From: Elioraea thermophila (ex Habib et al. 2022)
GTDB taxonomy: Bacteria > Pseudomonadota > Alphaproteobacteria > Acetobacterales > Acetobacteraceae
Length of the DNA stretch: 64,000 bases
Assembly: GCF_003336755.1 (NCBI RefSeq)
Contig: NZ_QMDI01000006.1
Coordinates: forward strand, 310,001 to 374,000
Reading direction: 5' to 3'
The translations under genes were made by a program, and so were the position numbers. Below the pieces are notes generated by a model. It was not told the DNA's origin, made no database searches, and saw only the letters and a program-made list of their open reading frames with translations. Below, in pieces: positions 32,844 to 41,924 of the stretch. Numbering within the stretch: position 1 is the stretch's first letter; every line of letters starts with the position of its first letter.

Positions 32844-33788
32844 TCAAACCGTCTTCAGGAACGCCTCGATCTCGCCCGGGGTGCCGACGGAGAGGGCAGT
32901 GAGCTCGGGGTCGATGCGCTTGACGAGCCCGGCGAGCACCTTGCCCGCGCCGAGCTCGACCACCGTATCCACCCCTGCCTCCTTCATCGCCGCCACACTC
33001 TCCCGCCAGCGCACGGTTCCCGTCACCTGACGGATCAGCAGGTCGCGGATCTCTTCGGGATCGTCCGTCGGCGTCGCGGTCACGTTGGGCACCAGCGGAA
33101 CGACGGGGGGCCGCGGTGGTGTGGCGGCGAGGGCCTTCGCCATCGCCTCCGCCGCCGGCGCCATCAGCGCGCAGTGGAAGGGGGCGGAGACGGCAAGCGG
33201 GATCGCCCGCTTCACGCCGCGCGCCTTGGCCGCCGCGATGGCGCGCTCGACCGCGGCCGCCGCGCCGCTGATCACCACCTGGCCGCCGCCGTTGTCGTTG
33301 GCGACCTCGACCACCTCGCCGGAAGCGGCCTCGGCGCACACCGCCCGCGCCTCGTCGGCCTCGATGCCGAGCAGGGCGGCCATCGCCCCCTCCCCTGGCG
33401 GCACGGCCTTCTGCATCGCCTCGCCGCGCAGCCTGAGAAGCCGCGCCGCCTCGGTGACGGTGAAGGAGTCGGCGGCGGCCAGCGCGGAGTATTCGCCGAG
33501 CGAGTGCCCGGCGACCAGAGCGCACCCCTCCGCCACGCGAAGCCCGCCCTCGCGGGCGAGCACCCGCACCACGGCGAGGCTCACCGCCATCAGCGCCGGC
33601 TGCGCGTTGGCGGTGAGAGTGAGCTCCTCCGCCGGCCCCTCGAAGATCAGGCGCGACAGGTTCTGCTTCAGCGCCTCGTCCACCTCCTCGAAGGTTTCGC
33701 GCGCCACCGGAAAGGCCGCGGCGAGCTCCTTGCCCATGCCGACGGCCTGGCTCCCTTGACCGGGAAAGACGAAGGCGCGCACGGGCAT
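32844..33788 (-). CDS. fabD: Malonyl-CoA:ACP transacylase
   Basis: A 314-residue enzyme that loads malonyl groups on ACP. Motifs: VFPGQGSQAVGMGKEL at the N-terminus, nucleophile Ser96 in GHSLGEYSAL, the Arg-containing LRLRGEAMQ and the catalytic His in SAPFHCALM. AGGAG precedes the ATG on the coding strand. First gene of the fatty-acid operon, read from a TTGACA/TAGCAG promoter divergent from the ribosomal protein operon. Confidence 0.96.
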   Translation of the reverse strand: MPVRAFVFPGQGSQAVGMGKELAAAFPVARETFEEVDEALKQNLSRLIFEGPAEELTLTANAQPALMAVSLAVVRVLAREGGLRVAEGCALVAGHSLGEYSALAAADSFTVTEAARLLRLRGEAMQKAVPPGEGAMAALLGIEADEARAVCAEAASGEVVEVANDNGGGQVVISGAAAAVERAIAAAKARGVKRAIPLAVSAPFHCALMAPAAEAMAKALAATPPRPPVVPLVPNVTATPTDDPEEIRDLLIRQVTGTVRWRESVAAMKEAGVDTVVELGAGKVLAGLVKRIDPELTALSVGTPGEIEAFLKTV

Positions 33789-33829
33789 CGGCGGGAAGGC
33801 TCCTGAGCAGGGGGGCGGTCGGGCCCGCG

Positions 33830-33858
33830 CTGCTAGGCGGGCGCCATCGGACTGTCAA
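33830..33858 (-). promoter_or_regulatory. Promoter of the fabD operon
   Basis: On the minus strand TTGACA (33858-33853, a perfect -35) and TAGCAG (33835-33830) are 17 bases apart. Transcription would start near 33823, leaving about 35 bases of leader including the AGGAG ribosome site. Confidence 0.6.
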
Positions 33859-33890
33859 GGAACCGCGGCCCAGGTAGGACGAGGCCGCGC

Positions 33891-33918
33891 TTGCAAGCCG
33901 GGGCGCGATGCGTATATG
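33891..33918 (+). promoter_or_regulatory. Promoter of the rpsF operon
   Basis: TTGCAA (33891-33896) and TATATG (33913-33918) are separated by 16 bases. This is one of the few AT-rich hexamers in the region. Transcription would start near 33925, giving an about 100-base leader that opens with a strong hairpin. Confidence 0.5.
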
Positions 33919-33934
33919 CCCCGCCGTGTTCCCT

Positions 33935-33959
33935 GCCGGCCGCGCGGCACGCGGCCGGC
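33935..33959 (+). promoter_or_regulatory. Leader hairpin of the rpsF operon, candidate S6:S18 autoregulatory element
   Basis: GCCGGCCGCG and CGCGGCCGGC form a perfect 10-bp stem with a 5-base loop (CGGCA), about ten bases from the inferred transcription start. Leaders of rpsF operons in many bacteria carry a hairpin bound by the S6:S18 complex for feedback control. I cannot confirm the conserved CCG-bulge details from sequence alone. Confidence 0.4.
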
Positions 33960-34026
33960 TATGTCCCATTGTGCGCCCGGGATCGGCCCGCGGCGGCGGG
34001 ACTGAGACAAGCCGGAGGGAAGAAGG

Positions 34027-34446
34027 ATGCCGTTCTACGAGTGCGTGTTCATCGCACGCAGCGACATCACGCCGCAGCAGGTCGAGGCGCTGGCCGAACA
34101 GATGGCCGAAGTCATCGCGCAAGGCGGCGGCAAGGTCGGCAAGCGGGAGTACTGGGGCCTGCGCACGCTGGCCTACAAGATCAAAAAGAACCGCAAGGGC
34201 CACTACATGCTGCTCAACATCGACGCGCCGTGGCCGGCGGTCGCCGAGATGGAACGGCAGCTCCGGCTGAACGAGGACGTGCTGCGCTTCCTCACCGTGC
34301 GGGTCGAGGCGCTGGACGAGGGGCCTTCGGCGGCGATCGCCAAGCCGTCGCGCGAGGATCGCGCCGAGCGGCTCGACCGTCCCGCGCGTGCGGCGGAGCG
34401 CGCGCCCCGCGCGCCACGGGCCGCCCGCGCCGAAGCGATGGAGTGA
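34027..34446 (+). CDS. rpsF: 30S ribosomal protein S6
   Basis: A 139-residue protein beginning [22 protein letters not shown] with the S6 fold and the conserved [27 protein letters not shown]. After about residue 100 a charged Ala/Arg/Glu-rich tail follows, as in other alphaproteobacteria. The start ATG 34027 is preceded by GGAGGGAAGAAGG. S6 binds 16S rRNA as a pair with S18, the next gene. Confidence 0.97.
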   Translation: MPFYECVFIARSDITPQQVEALAEQMAEVIAQGGGKVGKREYWGLRTLAYKIKKNRKGHYMLLNIDAPWPAVAEMERQLRLNEDVLRFLTVRVEALDEGPSAAIAKPSREDRAERLDRPARAAERAPRAPRAARAEAME

Positions 34447-34449
34447 GCG

Positions 34450-34728
34450 ATGAGCGAGACCGAAACGATCCTGCCCGCCTCCCGCCGGGTCGCCGTCGGC
34501 GCCCGCCGGCCGTTCTACCGCCGCCGCAAGTCCTGCCCGTTCTCCGGGCCGAACGCGCCGGCGATCGACTACAAGGACGTCAAGCTCCTGTCGCGTTACA
34601 TCAGCGAGCGCGGCAAGATCGTGCCGTCGCGCATCACCGCGGTGTCGGCGAAGAAGCAGCGCGAGCTCGCCACCGCGATCAAGCGCGCGCGCTTCCTCGC
34701 TCTCCTGCCCTACGTCATCAACACCTGA
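34450..34728 (+). CDS. rpsR: 30S ribosomal protein S18
   Basis: A 92-residue basic protein with the S18 core: [40 protein letters not shown] and [21 protein letters not shown]. It starts three bases after the rpsF stop and is the binding partner of S6 in the small subunit. The N-terminal Cys near residue 26 is common in S18. Confidence 0.97.
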   Translation: MSETETILPASRRVAVGARRPFYRRRKSCPFSGPNAPAIDYKDVKLLSRYISERGKIVPSRITAVSAKKQRELATAIKRARFLALLPYVINT

Positions 34729-34770
34729 GGGGGAGGCCCGGACGGAGCGCAATGCCGGGCGGGGTGGCGC

Positions 34771-35706
34771 GTGCCGAACCTGCGCACGACGGCGGTTCTC
34801 GCCGCGGGGCTCGTCTCCGCGCTCGCCGTGCTGGCCGCCTTGCGCGGCCTGCCGCTCGGTTCGGTGGCGTTCTGGTTCTCGGCCGTCCCCCTGTTCGCCG
34901 CGGGCTTCGCCTTCGGGGTGGCGGCGGCGGCGCAGGCGGCGGCGGTCGGGGTGCTGGTGACCCTGGTGTCCGGTGGGCTTCCCGGCTCGCTCGTCTTCCT
35001 CTTGCTGTTCGCGCTGCCGGTGAGCCTGATGCTGTCGGCGGCCCTGCCGCGCTCGGCCGGCGCACCGCTTGCGCTGGCTTGGCCGTTCGCCCTGCTCGCG
35101 CTGTGGCCCGCAGGGCTCCTGCTCGCGGCGGAGTTCGCGCTCGCCGGCCAGCCGGGCGGGCTTTCGGGCGTGCTGCGCCAGGCGGTGGTGCAGGCGCTCG
35201 AGCGGATGGGACCGCCGCCCCAGCTCGACGTCGCCGAATTCGCCGCCCTGCTCGTCCGCCTCAAGCCGCTCGCCTTCGCGCTGTGGTTCGCGCTGGTGAT
35301 GACGACGAACGCCGCGCTCGCGCAGCGTCTCGTCGCCTCGCGCGGCCTGATGGCGGCGCTTCCCGCGCAGTGGTCGATGGCGGCGTTGCCGGGCTGGTAT
35401 TGGCCGCTGGCGCTGGCCGCCGCGGTCGCCTCGCTGTTCGTGCCGGGCGAGGCGGGGTTCGCCGTGCGCGGCCTGGCGATGATGTTCGCGGTACCACTCG
35501 TGCTGCAGGGCCTCGCCGTGCTGCACGTCATCAGCCGCGGCCGGCCGGCGCGCCCGGTGCTGCTGGGCGGCGTCTATGTCGGGCTCGTGCTGTTCTTCGC
35601 TCCGGCTGCCCTCGCCCTCGCCGCTTTGGGCATCGCCGAGCACTTCCTCAATCTGCGCGGCCGCAGGCCGCCGCCTGGAACCGGGCTTAGGCCCACGGAG
35701 GACTGA
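34771..35706 (+). CDS. DUF2232 membrane protein
   Basis: A 311-residue protein from GTG 34771 with about eight hydrophobic helices. Its position between rpsR and rplI is conserved in alphaproteobacteria, where it is annotated as DUF2232 (YybS-like). Function unknown; no catalytic motif is visible. The most conserved-looking part is the central amphipathic segment [16 protein letters not shown] followed by two helices. The stop abuts the ribosome binding region of rplI. Confidence 0.82.
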   Translation: MPNLRTTAVLAAGLVSALAVLAALRGLPLGSVAFWFSAVPLFAAGFAFGVAAAAQAAAVGVLVTLVSGGLPGSLVFLLLFALPVSLMLSAALPRSAGAPLALAWPFALLALWPAGLLLAAEFALAGQPGGLSGVLRQAVVQALERMGPPPQLDVAEFAALLVRLKPLAFALWFALVMTTNAALAQRLVASRGLMAALPAQWSMAALPGWYWPLALAAAVASLFVPGEAGFAVRGLAMMFAVPLVLQGLAVLHVISRGRPARPVLLGGVYVGLVLFFAPAALALAALGIAEHFLNLRGRRPPPGTGLRPTED

Positions 35707-35707
35707 A

Positions 35708-36280
35708 ATGGACGTCATTCTGCTGCAGCGCGTCGAGAAGCTCGGCCAGATGGGCGACGTGGTGAAGGTCAAGCCCGGCTACGCGCGCAACTATCTCCTG
35801 CCGCAGAAGAAGGCCGTGCGGGCGACGAAGGAGAACCTCGCCCGCTTCGAGGCCGAGCGCGCCCAGCTCGAGGCGCAGAACCTCAAGCGCCGCGAGGAGG
35901 CGGAGCGCGTGGCCGAACGTGTGGCCGGTCTTGCCGTCGTGCTCCTGCGCCAGGCGGGTGAAAGCGGCCAGCTCTACGGCTCGGTCACCGCGCGCGACGT
36001 CGCCCAGGCCGCAACCGAAGCGGGGCTGACCATCACCCGCCAGCAGGTGGTGCTGGACCACCCGATCAAGGCGCTCGGTCTCTATCAGGTACGCGTCGTC
36101 CTGCACCCCGAGGTGGTGATCGCGATCACGGTCAATGTGGCGCGCAGCCTGGAGGAGGCCGAGAAGCAGGCGCGCGGCGAGCGCGTCACCGCGGCGGCCG
36201 AGGAGGAGCGCGCCGATCTCAGCCGGATGTTCGAGGGGACCTCGCCCATCCCCGGCACGGGCGAACAGCCGGACATCTGA
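35708..36280 (+). CDS. rplI: 50S ribosomal protein L9
   Basis: A 190-residue L9. The N-terminal rRNA-binding domain reads [32 protein letters not shown] in the usual order (shown in parts: [27 protein letters not shown]), a long connecting helix follows (residues about 40-75), then the C-terminal domain with [15 protein letters not shown]. The C-terminus has an acidic extension of about 30 residues beyond E. coli L9. ATG 35708 lies one base after the DUF2232 stop codon. Confidence 0.96.
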   Translation: MDVILLQRVEKLGQMGDVVKVKPGYARNYLLPQKKAVRATKENLARFEAERAQLEAQNLKRREEAERVAERVAGLAVVLLRQAGESGQLYGSVTARDVAQAATEAGLTITRQQVVLDHPIKALGLYQVRVVLHPEVVIAITVNVARSLEEAEKQARGERVTAAAEEERADLSRMFEGTSPIPGTGEQPDI

Positions 36281-36417
36281 GCCGGGTCGGCGGCCACCCC
36301 TTCCCTCGCCCGGCGAGCCGCCTCTAGACTTCGCATCGGCGCGGCGAGGAGAGGCGGCGGCGACGCCCTCTGGCAGCCCCTCCGCCCCCCGATGGTCACG
36401 CGCCGGGGGAGGTGGGC

Positions 36418-37665
36418 ATGATGATCGAACGCGTGCTGCGCGACGTCGTCTCCGCGGGCCGGCTCGAACTCCTCTGGCCCGACGGCAGACGCAGCGACTT
36501 CGCGGGTCGCGATCCGGGCCCCTCCGTCCGTGTCCGTGTCCTCGACGCCGCGGCGATGCGCCGCATCGCGCTTCACCCTTCGCTGCGCTTCGGCGAGGCC
36601 TGGATGGACCGCGCCTTCGAGGTCGAAGGCGGCTCCATCTACGACCTCCTCGATCTTCTCATGCTCAATCTCGCCCGCGGCGCGCGTTCGCCCATGCTCT
36701 CGTGGCTCGACCGGCTGGGGCTTTGGTTACGCCGTCTGCAGCAACACAACCCGGTGTGGCGGGCGAAGCGCAACGTCGCGCATCATTACGACCTCTCGGG
36801 TCGTCTCTACGCCCTCTTCCTCGATCGCGACCGTCAGTACTCCTGCGCCTATTTCCGCACCGGCGACGAGACGCTCGAAGAGGCGCAGGCGGCGAAGAAG
36901 CGGCACATCGCCGCCAAGCTCGTGCTGAACCGGCCTGGGCTGCGCGTGCTCGACATCGGCTCGGGCTGGGGCGGGCTCGCACTGACCCTCGCCACCGAGT
37001 ACGGCGCCGACGTCACCGGCATCACGCTGTCCGAGGAACAGCACCGCGAGGCGACGGCGCGGGCCGCAGCGGCGGGATTGGCCGATCGCGTGCGCTTCCG
37101 CCTGCAGGACTACCGCGACGTGACCGAGACCTACGACCGCATCGTCTCGGTCGGCATGTTCGAACATGTCGGCGTGCCGCACTACGACGCGTTCTTCCGC
37201 ATGGTCGCGCGCTCGCTCGCCCCCGATGGCGTGGCGCTGATCCACGCCATCGGCCGGCCCGAAGGACCGGGGATCACCAACGCCTGGCTGCGCAAGTACA
37301 TCTTCCCGGGCGGGTATTCGCCGGCCTTGTCCGAGGTGCTGCCGCCGATCGAGCGGTCGGGGTTGCTGTTGACCGATCTCGAAATCCTGCGCCTGCACTA
37401 CGCCTACACGCTCAGGCACTGGCGGGAGCGCTTCCTGCGCAACCGCGACGCCATCGCCGCCCTCTACGACGAGCGCTTCTGCCGCATGTGGGAGTTCTAT
37501 CTCGCCGCCTGCGAACTCGCCTTCCGCCACCAGTCGCATTTCGTCTGGCAGGCGCAGCTCGCGCACCGGCAGGACGCGGTGCCGCTGACGCGCGACTACA
37601 TCACGCATGCCGACGAGGCGGCGGAGGTTCGTCGCGACGTGTCCCCGGTATCCACAGACGCGTGA
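36418..37665 (+). CDS. cfa: Cyclopropane-fatty-acyl-phospholipid synthase
   Basis: A 415-residue SAM-dependent enzyme that adds a methylene bridge to unsaturated acyl chains in membrane lipids. Start ATG 36418 is placed six bases after GGGGGAGG; an in-frame GTG lies two codons earlier. Motifs: NVAHHYDLSGRLYALFLD, QYSCAYF, the SAM site LDIGSGWGGLALTLA (about residues 177-191), SVGMFEHVG and the closing YAYTLRHWRERF. It is monocistronic as far as can be seen, between rplI and dnaB. Confidence 0.93.
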   Translation: MMIERVLRDVVSAGRLELLWPDGRRSDFAGRDPGPSVRVRVLDAAAMRRIALHPSLRFGEAWMDRAFEVEGGSIYDLLDLLMLNLARGARSPMLSWLDRLGLWLRRLQQHNPVWRAKRNVAHHYDLSGRLYALFLDRDRQYSCAYFRTGDETLEEAQAAKKRHIAAKLVLNRPGLRVLDIGSGWGGLALTLATEYGADVTGITLSEEQHREATARAAAAGLADRVRFRLQDYRDVTETYDRIVSVGMFEHVGVPHYDAFFRMVARSLAPDGVALIHAIGRPEGPGITNAWLRKYIFPGGYSPALSEVLPPIERSGLLLTDLEILRLHYAYTLRHWRERFLRNRDAIAALYDERFCRMWEFYLAACELAFRHQSHFVWQAQLAHRQDAVPLTRDYITHADEAAEVRRDVSPVSTDA

Positions 37666-37736
37666 GCGCTCTCTCCCCTCGCGCGGGCGGGAAGTCGCGC
37701 TAATCTCGCGCGATCGTTGCAGGGGACCGATTCCGC

Positions 37737-39260
37737 ATGCCGCAATCGATCGCGCCGCCACGCCCGCGCGGCCTCGCCGATGATCCGCTCGCGACCCTGA
37801 AGCTGCGCACGCCGCCGCAGAACCTCGAAGCCGAGCAGGCGCTGCTGGGCGCGCTTCTGGTCAACAACAAGGCCTACGAGCGGGTGGCGGATTTCCTCGC
37901 CCCGCAGCACTTCGCCGACCCGGTGCACGCCCGCATCTTCGAGGCGATCGTGCGGCGGATCGAGCGCGGCCAGCTCGCCGACGCGGTGACTTTGAAGACC
38001 GATCTCGAGCACGAGGGGCTGCTCGAGGAGGTCGGCGGGACGGCCTATCTCGCGCAACTCGTCGCCGCCACCGTCGGCGTGATCAACGCCGGCGACTATG
38101 GGCGAGCGATCCACGATGCCTATCTGCGTCGCCAGCTGATCGACATCGGCGAGGAGATCGTCAACCGCGCCTTCGGCGATGCGGAGGGCCTCGACGGCGC
38201 AGCACAGATCGAGGCCGCCGAACAGGCGCTGTTCGAGATCGCGACCGAAGGGGTGGCCGATCGCAGCTTCGTCCCCTTCGATCTCGCCCTTTCCCGCGCC
38301 ATCGACGCGGCAGAGCGCGCCTTTCGCTCGCAGGGCGGTGTTTCGGGCCTCGCCACCGGCTTTCGCGACCTTGATCAGAAGATGGGCGGGCTGCACGCCT
38401 CCGACCTGATCATCCTCGCCGGCCGGCCGGGCATGGGCAAGACGGCCTTCGCCACCTGCCTGGCGTTCAACGCCGCCCGCCTGGTGGCCGAGGAGGCGGC
38501 GCGCGCGGGCGAGAAGCGCGCGCCGGCGGTCGCCATCTTCTCGCTCGAGATGAGCGCGGAACAGCTCGCCACCCGCCTGCTTGCCGAACAGGCGCGCGTG
38601 AGTTCCGACCGCATCCGCCGCGGCGACGTGCGGGCGGAGGATTTCGACCGCTTCGTCGCCGCCTCGCGCCGCATCGCCGCCCTGCCGATCCAGATCGACG
38701 ATACGCCCGCACTGTCCATCTCCGCGCTACGCACGCGCTGCCGGCGGCTCAAGCGCACGCAGGGCCTTGCCCTCGTCGTCGTCGACTACCTGCAATTGCT
38801 CCGCCCCGCTCCGGGCTCGCGACCCGAGAACCGCGTGCTGGAGATCAGCCAGATCACGCAAGGCCTCAAAGCGATCGCGAAGGAACTGCACGTGCCGGTG
38901 CTCGCGCTGTCGCAGCTCTCGCGTGCGGTGGAAAACCGCGAGGACAAGCGGCCGCAGCTCGCCGACCTTCGTGAATCGGGCACCATCGAGCAGGATGCGG
39001 ACGTGGTGATGTTCCTTTATCGTGACGAGTACTATCTCGCCGCCCGCGAGCCGAAACTGATGAGCTTCGACAACCAGGCGAAGTTCGAGGAGGCGCACGC
39101 CAAGTGGCTTTCCGACATGGAGCGCGTGCACAACGTCGCCGAGCTCATCCTCGCCAAGCAGCGCCACGGCCCGACCGGCAAGATCGAGCTCTTCTTCGAG
39201 GCCGAATTCACCCGCTTCGCCGATCTCGATCGTCAGCACAGTGGCCTTGACGCCATCTGA
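37737..39260 (+). CDS. dnaB: Replicative DNA helicase
   Basis: A 507-residue RecA-fold hexameric helicase that unwinds DNA at the fork. The N-terminal primase-interacting domain opens with TPPQNLEAEQALLGALLVNN; the helicase domain has Walker A AGRPGMGKTAFA (about residues 224-235), Walker B LVVVDYLQLL and GTIEQDADVVMFLYRDEYY near the end. AGGGGA lies 11 bases ahead of the ATG. No intein or insertion is seen. Its end overlaps the start of alr by 20 bases. Confidence 0.96.
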   Translation: MPQSIAPPRPRGLADDPLATLKLRTPPQNLEAEQALLGALLVNNKAYERVADFLAPQHFADPVHARIFEAIVRRIERGQLADAVTLKTDLEHEGLLEEVGGTAYLAQLVAATVGVINAGDYGRAIHDAYLRRQLIDIGEEIVNRAFGDAEGLDGAAQIEAAEQALFEIATEGVADRSFVPFDLALSRAIDAAERAFRSQGGVSGLATGFRDLDQKMGGLHASDLIILAGRPGMGKTAFATCLAFNAARLVAEEAARAGEKRAPAVAIFSLEMSAEQLATRLLAEQARVSSDRIRRGDVRAEDFDRFVAASRRIAALPIQIDDTPALSISALRTRCRRLKRTQGLALVVVDYLQLLRPAPGSRPENRVLEISQITQGLKAIAKELHVPVLALSQLSRAVENREDKRPQLADLRESGTIEQDADVVMFLYRDEYYLAAREPKLMSFDNQAKFEEAHAKWLSDMERVHNVAELILAKQRHGPTGKIELFFEAEFTRFADLDRQHSGLDAI

Positions 39261-40353
39261 GGCGACGGCCGCCTCGCGCTTGATCGTCGATCTCGACGCG
39301 GTGGCGGAGAACTGGCGTCGGCTGAACGGGCTCGCCGCACCGGGGCGGGCTGCGGCCGTGGTCAAGGCGAATGCGTACGGGCTCGGCGCCGTGCCGGTGG
39401 TGCGTCGGCTCTTGCGCGAGGGCGTGCGCCATCTCTTCGTCGCGCGCCTTCAGGAGGCGCTCGCGCTCCGGCCCGCGGTGCCGCCGGATGTGATGCTCGC
39501 GGTCCTCAACGGCCTCTGTCCGGGCGAGGAGGAGGAGGCGGCAGACGCCGGGCTCGTTCCGGTGCTGAACGATCCCGGCGCGATCGAGCGCTGGAGTGCC
39601 GCTGCCCGCGCGCGCGGCGAGCGGCTGCCCGCGATCCTTCATCTCGACACGGGCATGAACCGGCTGGGCCTCGGCCGGCGGGAGATCGAGCGGCTGGCGC
39701 AGGATCCGTCAGCGCTTGCGGCGGTCGACCTCCGCTTCGTGATGACCCACTTCGTTTCGGCGGAATGTGCCGACGATCCGCGCAACGCGGAACAGGTCAG
39801 GCTGTTCCATGCGCGGCGCGCGCGGCTTCCGCCCGCGCCGACCTCGATCGCCAATTCCTCGGGGATCTTTCTCGGCCCCCTGGCGGCCTCCGACCTCGCC
39901 CGCCCCGGTGCCGCGCTCTACGGCCTCAACCCCACGCCCGGTCGGCCGAACCCGATGCGGCCCGTGGTCACCGTCGAGGCCCGCATCCTGCAACTGCGCG
40001 AGATCGAGGCGGGCGAGACGATCGGCTACAATGCGACATGGCGGGCCGAGCGCGTGAGCCGGATCGCCACCATTGCCGCTGGCTATGCCGACGGCTATCA
40101 CCGCAGCCTCTCCAACCGCGGCGTCGGCTGGCTCGCCGGTCGGCGCGTGCCGATCGTGGGCCGGGTTTCGATGGACCTCATCACCGTGGACGTCACCGAC
40201 GTTTCCGAGGCCGTTCCTGGCGCCGCCGTGCGGCTGATCGGGCCCGAGATTCCGCCCGACGAGGTCGCGGCGGCCGCCGGCACCAACGGCTACGAGATCC
40301 TGACCGCGCTCGGTGCCGCCCGGCACCACCGCGTGTATCTCGGCGCGGCGTGA
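39241..40353 (+). CDS. alr: Alanine racemase
   Basis: A 370-residue PLP enzyme that makes D-alanine for peptidoglycan. The PLP lysine is in VVKANAYGLG (about residue 41); HLDTGMNRLGL, the catalytic Tyr in TIGYNATWRAE, and GRVSMDLITVDVTDV complete the fold-III pattern. The GTG start at 39241 lies inside the dnaB gene (20-base overlap), and its own stop overlaps the start of the next gene (GTGA), so four genes from dnaB to mlaF form a tightly coupled set. Confidence 0.94.
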   Translation: MALTPSEATAASRLIVDLDAVAENWRRLNGLAAPGRAAAVVKANAYGLGAVPVVRRLLREGVRHLFVARLQEALALRPAVPPDVMLAVLNGLCPGEEEEAADAGLVPVLNDPGAIERWSAAARARGERLPAILHLDTGMNRLGLGRREIERLAQDPSALAAVDLRFVMTHFVSAECADDPRNAEQVRLFHARRARLPPAPTSIANSSGIFLGPLAASDLARPGAALYGLNPTPGRPNPMRPVVTVEARILQLREIEAGETIGYNATWRAERVSRIATIAAGYADGYHRSLSNRGVGWLAGRRVPIVGRVSMDLITVDVTDVSEAVPGAAVRLIGPEIPPDEVAAAAGTNGYEILTALGAARHHRVYLGAA

Positions 40354-41135
40354 GCGCTTTGCTCGATCTCCTGGCCGCAATCGGCCGCGGCGTCTTCGGC
40401 CTCCTGTCCGCAGCGGGCTCGGTCGCCGTCTTCGCCGCCGTCGCCCTCAGCCACGTCGTCCGCCCGCCGTTCTATCCGCGCTTGCTGGCGCGGCAGATGA
40501 TGGAGATCGGCTATTTCTCCCTGCCCGTGGTCGCGCTGACCGCGATCTTCTCGGGGATGGTGCTGGCGCTGCAGTCCTACACCGGCTTCGCGCGCTTCTC
40601 GGCCGAAGGCGCGGTCGCCACCGTCGTCGTGCTCTCGATCACGCGCGAACTGGGCCCGGTGCTGGCGGGGCTGATGGTGGCAGGGCGCATCGGGGCGGCG
40701 ATCGCGGCCGAACTCGGCACCATGCGCGTGACCGACCAGATCGACGCGCTGACGACCTTGTCGACGAACCCGATCAAATACCTCGTCGTACCGCGCCTCG
40801 TCGCGGCGACGATCGTGCTGCCCCTCCTCGTGATCATCGCCGACATCCTCGGCGTGCTCGGCGGTTTCATCGTCGGCGTGGCGAAGCTCGAGTTCAACCC
40901 GGCCACCTACATGCAGCGCACCTGGGAGTTCCTCGAGGTGCAGGACGTCGTCTCGGGGCTCGTCAAGGCGGCGGTGTTCGGCTTCATCATCGCGCTGATG
41001 GGCTGCTACCAGGGCTACCATTCGCGCGGCGGCGCCCAGGGCGTGGGGGCGGCGACGACGAACGCCGTCGTCTCCGCCTCCATTCTCATCCTCACCTTCA
41101 ACTACGTCATCACCGAACTCTTCTTCGCGCGATGA
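40350..41135 (+). CDS. mlaE: MlaE-type ABC permease (second locus)
   Basis: A 261-residue lipid-transport permease without STAS domain. Hallmarks are SGMVLALQSYTGFARFSAEG, RELGPVLAGLMVAGRIGAAIAAELGTM (given as RELGPVLAGLMVAGR and GAAIAAELGTM) and CYQGYHSRGGAQGVG near the C-terminus, with about six membrane segments. GTG 40350 overlaps the alr stop by four bases. It pairs with the ATPase gene that overlaps it by four bases. No MCE, STAS or lipoprotein gene follows. Confidence 0.92.
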   Translation: MSALLDLLAAIGRGVFGLLSAAGSVAVFAAVALSHVVRPPFYPRLLARQMMEIGYFSLPVVALTAIFSGMVLALQSYTGFARFSAEGAVATVVVLSITRELGPVLAGLMVAGRIGAAIAAELGTMRVTDQIDALTTLSTNPIKYLVVPRLVAATIVLPLLVIIADILGVLGGFIVGVAKLEFNPATYMQRTWEFLEVQDVVSGLVKAAVFGFIIALMGCYQGYHSRGGAQGVGAATTNAVVSASILILTFNYVITELFFAR

Positions 41136-41908
41136 GCGAAGCCCCGCCGAAGATCCGCATTCGCGGCCTGAGCAAGGCGTTCGGGACGAAGGTGGTGCTC
41201 GATCGCCTCGATCTCGACGTGCCGGCCGGCAAGGGCTTCGTCGTTATCGGCGGGTCTGGGTCGGGCAAGTCGGTACTGATCAAGTGCATCCTCGGCCTGA
41301 TCGAGCCCGATGCGGGCACGATCGAGATCGACGGGCGGAACGTTCTCGCCATGCGCCGTTCCGAACGCGAAGCGGTGAACGCGCGGATCGGCATGCTGTT
41401 CCAGCAGGGGGCGCTGTTCGACAGCCTGCCCGTGTGGGAGAACGTCGCCTTCGGCTTGCTCGCGCGGAAAATGATGCGCCGGCCCGAGGCGAAGCCGCGT
41501 GCGGTGGAGATCCTGGCCCAGGTCGGCCTCGGCCCCGATGTCGCCGATCTCTACCCGTCCGAACTGTCGGGGGGGATGCAGAAGCGCGTCGCACTCGCCC
41601 GCGCCATCGCCGCCCGACCGGACCTGATCTTCTTCGACGAACCCACGACGGGGCTCGACCCCATCATGGGCGCGATCATCGACGCGCTGATCGTGGCGCA
41701 GGTTGAACGGCTCGGCGCGACCGCCTTCTCGATCACCCACGACATGGCCTCCGCGCAACGGATCGGCGACGAGATCGCGATGATCCACAAGGGCAAGATC
41801 ATCTGGCAGGGGCCCGCCGACCGCATCTACGACAGCGGGAACCCTTACGTCGACCAGTTCGTGCGCGGCAAAAGCGAAGGCCCGATCACGATGGAAGTGC
41901 GAGTCTGA
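41132..41908 (+). CDS. mlaF: MlaF-type ABC ATPase (second locus)
   Basis: A 258-residue ATPase. Walker A GGSGSGKSV (about residues 41-49; Val instead of Thr at the end as in MlaF), FQQGALFDSLPVWENV, signature LSGGMQKRVALARAIAARP, Walker B LIFFDEPTTGLDP and H-loop ITHDMASA are all present. The C-terminus YDSGNPYVDQFVRG is MlaF-like. It is the last gene of the dnaB-alr-mlaE-mlaF set and is convergent with the stress protein gene 16 bases away. Confidence 0.92.
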   Translation: MSEAPPKIRIRGLSKAFGTKVVLDRLDLDVPAGKGFVVIGGSGSGKSVLIKCILGLIEPDAGTIEIDGRNVLAMRRSEREAVNARIGMLFQQGALFDSLPVWENVAFGLLARKMMRRPEAKPRAVEILAQVGLGPDVADLYPSELSGGMQKRVALARAIAARPDLIFFDEPTTGLDPIMGAIIDALIVAQVERLGATAFSITHDMASAQRIGDEIAMIHKGKIIWQGPADRIYDSGNPYVDQFVRGKSEGPITMEVRV

Positions 41909-41924
41909 ACGACGGCACCGCGCT

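Noticed and set aside
37666-37736. dnaB promoter with TAATCT as -10
   Set aside because: The hexamer at 37701-37706 is good, but there is no acceptable -35 at 16-18 bases, so I do not list it.
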